NCBI GenBank assembly: GCA_020438245.1
Contig: JAGQUY010000452.1
Coordinates: forward strand, 1 to 9,426
DNA: 9,426 bases
Source: Bacteroidota bacterium
GTDB lineage: Bacteria; CLD3; SB21
Direction: 5' to 3'
In this document: in pieces, positions 6,328 through 9,426 of the stretch
Numbering within the stretch: the first letter of the stretch is position 1
Layout: every line of letters begins with the position of its first letter
Position numbers and translations under genes: made by a program
The notes under the pieces: model-generated
What the model was told of the DNA's origin: nothing
The model's database searches: none
What the model saw: the letters and a program-made list of their open reading frames with translations, nothing else

Positions 6328-6472
6328 TCTGACCTTTTCTCCCATTCTCTTTTCAAGTGTCATGAATCGGTGTCTGTCTCCGCGGAGATTCTGTTAAGAG
6401 GTTTTCATGGCCCGTTAAGTTGTTCTTAATGATCAGGCCGTAGATTACTTGGGCACCATACACCGGAGAACC

Positions 6473-6790
6473 ATGTTTAATCTGCTTATCCCTTCTGGGG
6501 GGTACATCGAACGGTTGGGGGCAAGAGTATGAGGAGTTATCTCCTTCTGACCGGCTTGTTGACGGGAAGCTGCTTTGGTCAGCTTCTTTCGACTGGAATA
6601 ATCAAAACTCCTCCGGATGCATACCGCGGGCCGGAAGGTTTCATAAGACCATCGGAATTTCTTACCGGTTCCCAACCCGGAATGTTTGAGTTGCCTCGAT
6701 GTCTTCGCACACCGGAACGGGATGATCTGGTTCCCGGTCGGAGTGAAAGAAAAGGGCGCCTTCAGGGATACGAGGACAAAGGCTCCATGA
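6473..6790 (+). pseudogene. Possible frameshifted remnant of a small secreted protein gene
   Basis: ATG 6473 has a good ribosome binding site (GGAG at 6464-6467, then AACC). Its frame gives MFNLLIPSGGYIERLGARV and then stops at 6530-6532. One frame over, from about 6480, runs a protein-like stretch (LSLLGGTSNGWGQEYEELS, then DGKLLWSASFDWNNQNSSG) to a stop at 6690. In the first frame again, about 6647-6790, comes another (NPECLSCLDVFAHRNGMIWF) ending in TGA. Joining these needs two or more frameshifts. The balanced composition, with several Trp, Asn and Asp, suggests former coding, but no family is recognised and chance is possible. An alternative is an intact 137-codon frame from ATG 6529 (MRSYLLLTGLLTGSCFGQ, signal-peptide-like), whose later part reads unlike a protein. 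Confidence 0.2.
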
Positions 6791-6923
6791 GCAGGGTTGT
6801 ATCGATTATTGTGGTTTCATCGGTTATTTTGAAGTTGGGCATAATAAGATATAAGTCAGGATTGAAATTGCCGAAGCCGCCCGGCCACAGGAAACTGTTC
6901 CGATGGGCTCCGTCATTGATCAT
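6762..6923 (-). other. Short antisense open stretch, possible gene fragment
   Basis: On the minus strand a frame is open from a stop at about 6978 to TGA at 6762-6764. The first ATG, at 6923, gives 53 residues starting MINDGAHRNSFLWPGGFGNF. The peptide has a protein-like composition (Asn, Asp, Trp, Phe, Thr balanced), and codons upstream of the ATG also read well (IETYLNGIA). There is no ribosome binding site of note and no family is recognised. It could be the C-terminal remnant of a lost gene or a by-product of coding on the other strand. Confidence 0.15.
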
Positions 6924-7015
6924 GGCTATTCCGTTCAGATAGGTTTCGATGATATATGGAAGATTGGAACTAAGTCAGGCGGCCGCCACCGACCATCCTG
7001 ATCACCACGCGCACT

Positions 7016-7609
7016 TCAAAAAAGGAAGCCCAGGTTCAAGGAGATTTTTGAGTAGGTTTCACCTTCAACCTTTTTCCAGGCATAGTTTCCATTAAAAAGC
7101 AGGCGCGTTCCGCCGTTGGCGATCGGAAGCCCGTATCCTCCTCCGAGGAGAAAACCGGTGCCGCGATCGCTGCTTTCATTCGATCCATCAGAGTCCTGAA
7201 TGTTCATCACGGCGATTCCCGCATCGACACGCACAAACAACCCCTGACCGATAGTATGTCCCGGAAAATGCATGGCGCTCAACCCGTAGAGGTATTGATT
7301 GATCTGAAACCATTCGCCATGATACTCATACCGGTCCCCTCCGCCGTTGATGATGAATCCGACGGCAGTCTGATGATTCATCACGGGCCAATAAAATCCC
7401 AGCATGTCGAAGTCAATTGCCGTGTTCTTGACGCCGGACTGGTCTTTGATGAGGTCGAGCACATTTTGCAGTTCGGTCGGGTACATGGGAAAGGCCGCAC
7501 CCAACCCCCAATAGGTGTACCAGCTTTCAGCTTTCGATTCTCTTTGTGCAAGAGTCGGAGTGGATAACATCAGGATCGACAGAATTGCCCAGGCTGTGTT
7601 CTTTCTCAT
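7016..7609 (-). CDS. Outer-membrane beta-barrel protein
   Basis: The 197-residue protein has a clean signal peptide (MRKNTAWAILSILMLSTPTLA, cleavage TLA-Q after residue 21). The mature part is made of short alternating strands rich in Gly and aromatic residues (YWGLGAAFPMYP, FVRVDAGIAVMNI, GFLLGGGYGLP, RLLFNGNYAW) and ends SLNLGFLF, with the terminal Phe typical of BAM-inserted barrels. The size and strand count suggest a small barrel of about eight strands, of the OmpA-like or OmpW-like fold class; the specific function is unknown. ATG 7609 is fixed by GAGGAG (7620-7615), 5 nt upstream; an earlier in-frame start at 7630 lacks this. The gene lies 131 bp downstream of the STAS/SEC14-like gene. 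That gap shows no clear terminator and only weak promoter-like bases (TATAGA on the minus strand), so operon membership is uncertain. Confidence 0.8.
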   Translation of the reverse strand: MRKNTAWAILSILMLSTPTLAQRESKAESWYTYWGLGAAFPMYPTELQNVLDLIKDQSGVKNTAIDFDMLGFYWPVMNHQTAVGFIINGGGDRYEYHGEWFQINQYLYGLSAMHFPGHTIGQGLFVRVDAGIAVMNIQDSDGSNESSDRGTGFLLGGGYGLPIANGGTRLLFNGNYAWKKVEGETYSKISLNLGFLF

Positions 7610-7740
7610 GGTGACTCCTCGGAAATTCAAAATGTCTATAAAGATCGCTCGAAACCGACCATAAGGCCATGACGAACGTCATTCCGAGATCGTGTCAGCA
7701 AGGTGCAGCAGGGGGAATTTACCGGAAAAGGGAGGCCCGG

Positions 7741-8214
7741 CTACGCAGCGGCAATCTGGGAAATGCGCTTCAGCCAGTTCTCACACTGGATTTTCTGATT
7801 GAAGTAGGCGATTTCCAGCCGGGAAGCGTCTTCAAAACGAAGACCTTTCATCAGGGAAAGTTTCCCAAGAGATATAGAGGGCAGAATAACGGCCAAATGT
7901 CGAAGACCTTGTGCGGCGGCAAAGGGTAACCATTTTTCCCGCAACCAAAGTTGGTCATCGCTATCCAGAACACTCATGTTCTCAAAATTTGCCATGGCAA
8001 CCGGACATTGGCGTTCTTTCATTAGTTCAAGCAGGTGTTCAAAAGCTACGCGAAATCCGCCGGTTGCAGAGAATTTTCTCCACGTGATAACGGGCATGCC
8101 GGGATCGGATGCCCAGTGAACGCTCATATAGAGATCTTCGTAGAACAAGAAATTGTTATTAAGCGTGGTCGGAATGAACTTTCTGAAAGTCGCAAAATGG
8201 CCTAGCGATGTCAA
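7741..8214 (-). CDS. STAS/SEC14-like (SpoIIAA-like) domain protein
   Basis: The protein, up to 157 residues, has no signal peptide and is probably cytoplasmic. It resembles the SpoIIAA-like / STAS-SEC14 family. A first strand pair precedes and includes MPVITWRKFSATGGFRVAFE (about 40-59), where the W-x-F turn leads into a long helix (HLLELMKERQ). Then come a central strand VAMANFENMSVLD (72-84), a helix ending WLPFAAAQGLRHLAVILP (94-111), and a closing EIAYFNQKIQCENWLKRI (134-151), matching the family's Fxxxxx(A/C)xxWL end. Such domains are small scaffolds or lipid/nucleotide-binding modules without a fixed enzymatic role. The start is uncertain: TTG 8214 lacks a ribosome binding site, and ATG 8127 (residue 30) would cut into the first strand. 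It lies 60 bp downstream of rtcB on the same strand, so the two may be cotranscribed. Confidence 0.6.
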   Translation of the reverse strand: MTSLGHFATFRKFIPTTLNNNFLFYEDLYMSVHWASDPGMPVITWRKFSATGGFRVAFEHLLELMKERQCPVAMANFENMSVLDSDDQLWLREKWLPFAAAQGLRHLAVILPSISLGKLSLMKGLRFEDASRLEIAYFNQKIQCENWLKRISQIAAA

Positions 8215-8274
8215 GCGATTTGATCGCGCCCGAACGAAATCCGAAGAATTACGTAGGGGAAAAATCGAGTGGCC

Positions 8275-9426
8275 TCAATCTTTGTAGGGATCGAAGACAT
8301 CTGATCCGGCCATTGCAACTCCCAGGGGTCTTAAGCGGTGAAGAATCCTGACGGTGCCCTCGTGGTGATGAAGCACGTCGTCAAGGCGTTTATAGACTTC
8401 GGGCGCTTCATCCGAACCTCCTCCTCGCAATTCGATGCCCAATTTGACAAGCGACTTTCGAACCTGATTGAAATCGACCAGGCCAGGGGAGACAGATTTC
8501 ATGACAACATTGCCGCTGCGATCTCTGGAGAACTTTCTTTTCCCCGCGGCTTTCGTGCGGGACATTACTCTTCCGGCTCCATGCACGGTGCTGTACAATC
8601 CGTTCCGGGAAAGCTCACTGTCCACACCTTCCACAATCACGGATACATCAGCCATGGTCGATCCGATAAACCCTTTTTGATCGGGAAACGCCGGTGTACA
8701 TCCCTTGCGTACCACCCAATAGGATTCACCGAAATGATTTTCCCGCCATGCAAAGTTGTGATGATTGTGCACTTCTTCGAGTGACGTGGCCCCGAGGATT
8801 TCCAAGACTTTTTCCACAACCATGTTCCGTCCGGCATAGGCATATTCACCCGCAAGCGCCATGGCGGCTAGGTAGGATTGTCCCAAAGCCGAACGTTCGT
8901 CAAACAAAATAGGCGGCGCATCCATCGGGCCTTCACGAACTTTTTCTCCGAACCGTTTTCCCTGAGCCATGGCGATGAAACCCATCGTCGTTCGATGCCC
9001 GAATCCCCGTGAACCGAAGTGAACGCCAACCCACAGCCGTCTTTCTTCATCCTCAAACAAATCTATATAATGATTGCCGCTGCCCACGGTACCCAGCTGT
9101 TCCTTGGCCAACGTCAAGAGGGAACGTTGCGGTTCAAAATCTGCGTGAGCAATGTAATCCAACACGGGATGATCGACCGGGCTCGGGTTTGGCCGCCCGA
9201 TACCAAATCCGATCTGTCGAACGATTTCATCCATCACATGGGAAATATCGACATCGCGGGCGTCCACATTCGTCCTAACCGCTTTGTTGCCGCAGGCTAT
9301 GTCAAACCCGACGCCGGAAAGGGAGATTTTATCCCGATAGGCAACCGCACCGCCGATCGGATGATTGTATCCGTAGTGTGCATCGGTAGTGAGAACACCG
9401 ATGTCCTCTTCTGAGACGCACCGTCT
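8275..9426 (-). CDS. rtcB: RtcB-family RNA ligase (5' end beyond the window)
   Basis: RtcB joins 2',3'-cyclic-phosphate or 3'-phosphate RNA ends to 5'-OH ends using GTP and Mn2+, in tRNA splicing or RNA repair. The frame stays open to the window edge, giving 383 residues without a start. The GTG at 9267 is internal, since DAHYGYNHPIGG and GVGFDIACGN lie upstream of it and are core RtcB sequence. Residues (fragment numbering) that match the metal and catalytic set are Asp42 and Cys45 in FDIACGN, His119 in GSGNHYIDLF, His136 in VHFGSRGFGH, the HNHHN cluster at 220-224, and His282 in VHGAGRVMSR, the expected guanylylated His. The C-terminus (GGGSDEAPEVYKRLDDVL, then RLRPLGVAMAG) matches the usual end of the family. 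Length suits the roughly 400-residue E. coli-type RtcB, with perhaps 15-30 residues missing. No rtcA, archease or prfH gene is visible, so the biological role cannot be assigned. It precedes the STAS/SEC14-like gene by 60 bp. Confidence 0.93.
   Translation of the reverse strand, partial: RRCVSEEDIGVLTTDAHYGYNHPIGGAVAYRDKISLSGVGFDIACGNKAVRTNVDARDVDISHVMDEIVRQIGFGIGRPNPSPVDHPVLDYIAHADFEPQRSLLTLAKEQLGTVGSGNHYIDLFEDEERRLWVGVHFGSRGFGHRTTMGFIAMAQGKRFGEKVREGPMDAPPILFDERSALGQSYLAAMALAGEYAYAGRNMVVEKVLEILGATSLEEVHNHHNFAWRENHFGESYWVVRKGCTPAFPDQKGFIGSTMADVSVIVEGVDSELSRNGLYSTVHGAGRVMSRTKAAGKRKFSRDRSGNVVMKSVSPGLVDFNQVRKSLVKLGIELRGGGSDEAPEVYKRLDDVLHHHEGTVRILHRLRPLGVAMAGSDVFDPYKD

Larger units (their letters stand above)
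6328..7015. other. 688-bp region between convergent genes, no intact gene recognised
   Basis: This lies between the 3' ends of the AcnX small subunit and the outer-membrane protein gene. It holds a 12-bp perfect palindrome TCTCCGCGGAGA (6377-6388), a GGAG-preceded ATG at 6473 whose frame stops after 19 codons, a plus-strand frame open 6529-6942 with a signal-peptide-like start but an unconvincing remainder, an antisense open stretch about 6762-6977, and a 10-bp palindrome GGCGGCCGCC (6978-6987). No hairpin with a T-tract terminator was seen for either flanking gene. Decayed coding sequence is the best guess. Confidence 0.5.

Noticed and set aside
9268..9278. Start of RtcB at the GTG of 9267
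   Set aside because: Conserved RtcB sequence, including FDIACGN with metal-binding residues, continues upstream in frame to the window edge, so the gene is truncated by the window and this GTG is internal.

Overview
The window reads as a stretch of chromosome from an uncultured or poorly known Gram-negative bacterium of moderate GC content. Several proteins have Sec signal peptides, one is an outer-membrane barrel ending in Phe, and most genes carry clear GGAG-type ribosome binding sites. The mix of proteins (DUF4097-like beta-solenoid, phosphatase with TPR and a C-terminal beta domain, split AcnX pair) would suit Acidobacteriota or an FCB-type lineage, but nothing fixes the taxonomy. No mobile element, tRNA, rRNA or CRISPR array was seen.

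Layout, left to right. A secreted two-domain protein with a probable NlpC/P60-like cysteine-hydrolase end (67-927, minus) lies downstream of a tight five-gene minus-strand operon (4539 down to 1014). In transcription order the operon encodes: a secreted DUF4097-like protein with six DGSG turns; a secreted or anchored DUF442/rhodanese-fold phosphatase-like protein with TPR and beta domains; two YeeE/YedE half-transporters; and a membrane-anchored rhodanese. Gaps are 14 bp or are overlaps. The theme of the last four genes is uptake or handling of sulfane sulfur, probably thiosulfate, at the inner membrane.

A 112-bp divergent promoter region separates this operon from a plus-strand pair encoding the large and small subunits of a heteromeric aconitase X (4652-6327). 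These overlap by 10 nt. AcnX enzymes are Fe-S hydro-lyases, for example cis-3-hydroxy-L-proline dehydratase or phosphomevalonate dehydratase; no neighbour in the window reveals the substrate.

Between the convergent 3' ends at 6327 and 7016 lies a 688-bp stretch with no convincing intact gene. It holds a good ribosome binding site and start followed by an early stop, protein-like fragments scattered over three plus-strand frames, and an antisense open stretch. A decayed gene is the simplest reading. The right end carries, all on minus: an outer-membrane beta-barrel protein (7016-7609), a STAS/SEC14-like (SpoIIAA-like) protein (7741-8214), and an RtcB-family RNA ligase (8275 to the window edge) whose N-terminus is cut off by the window.
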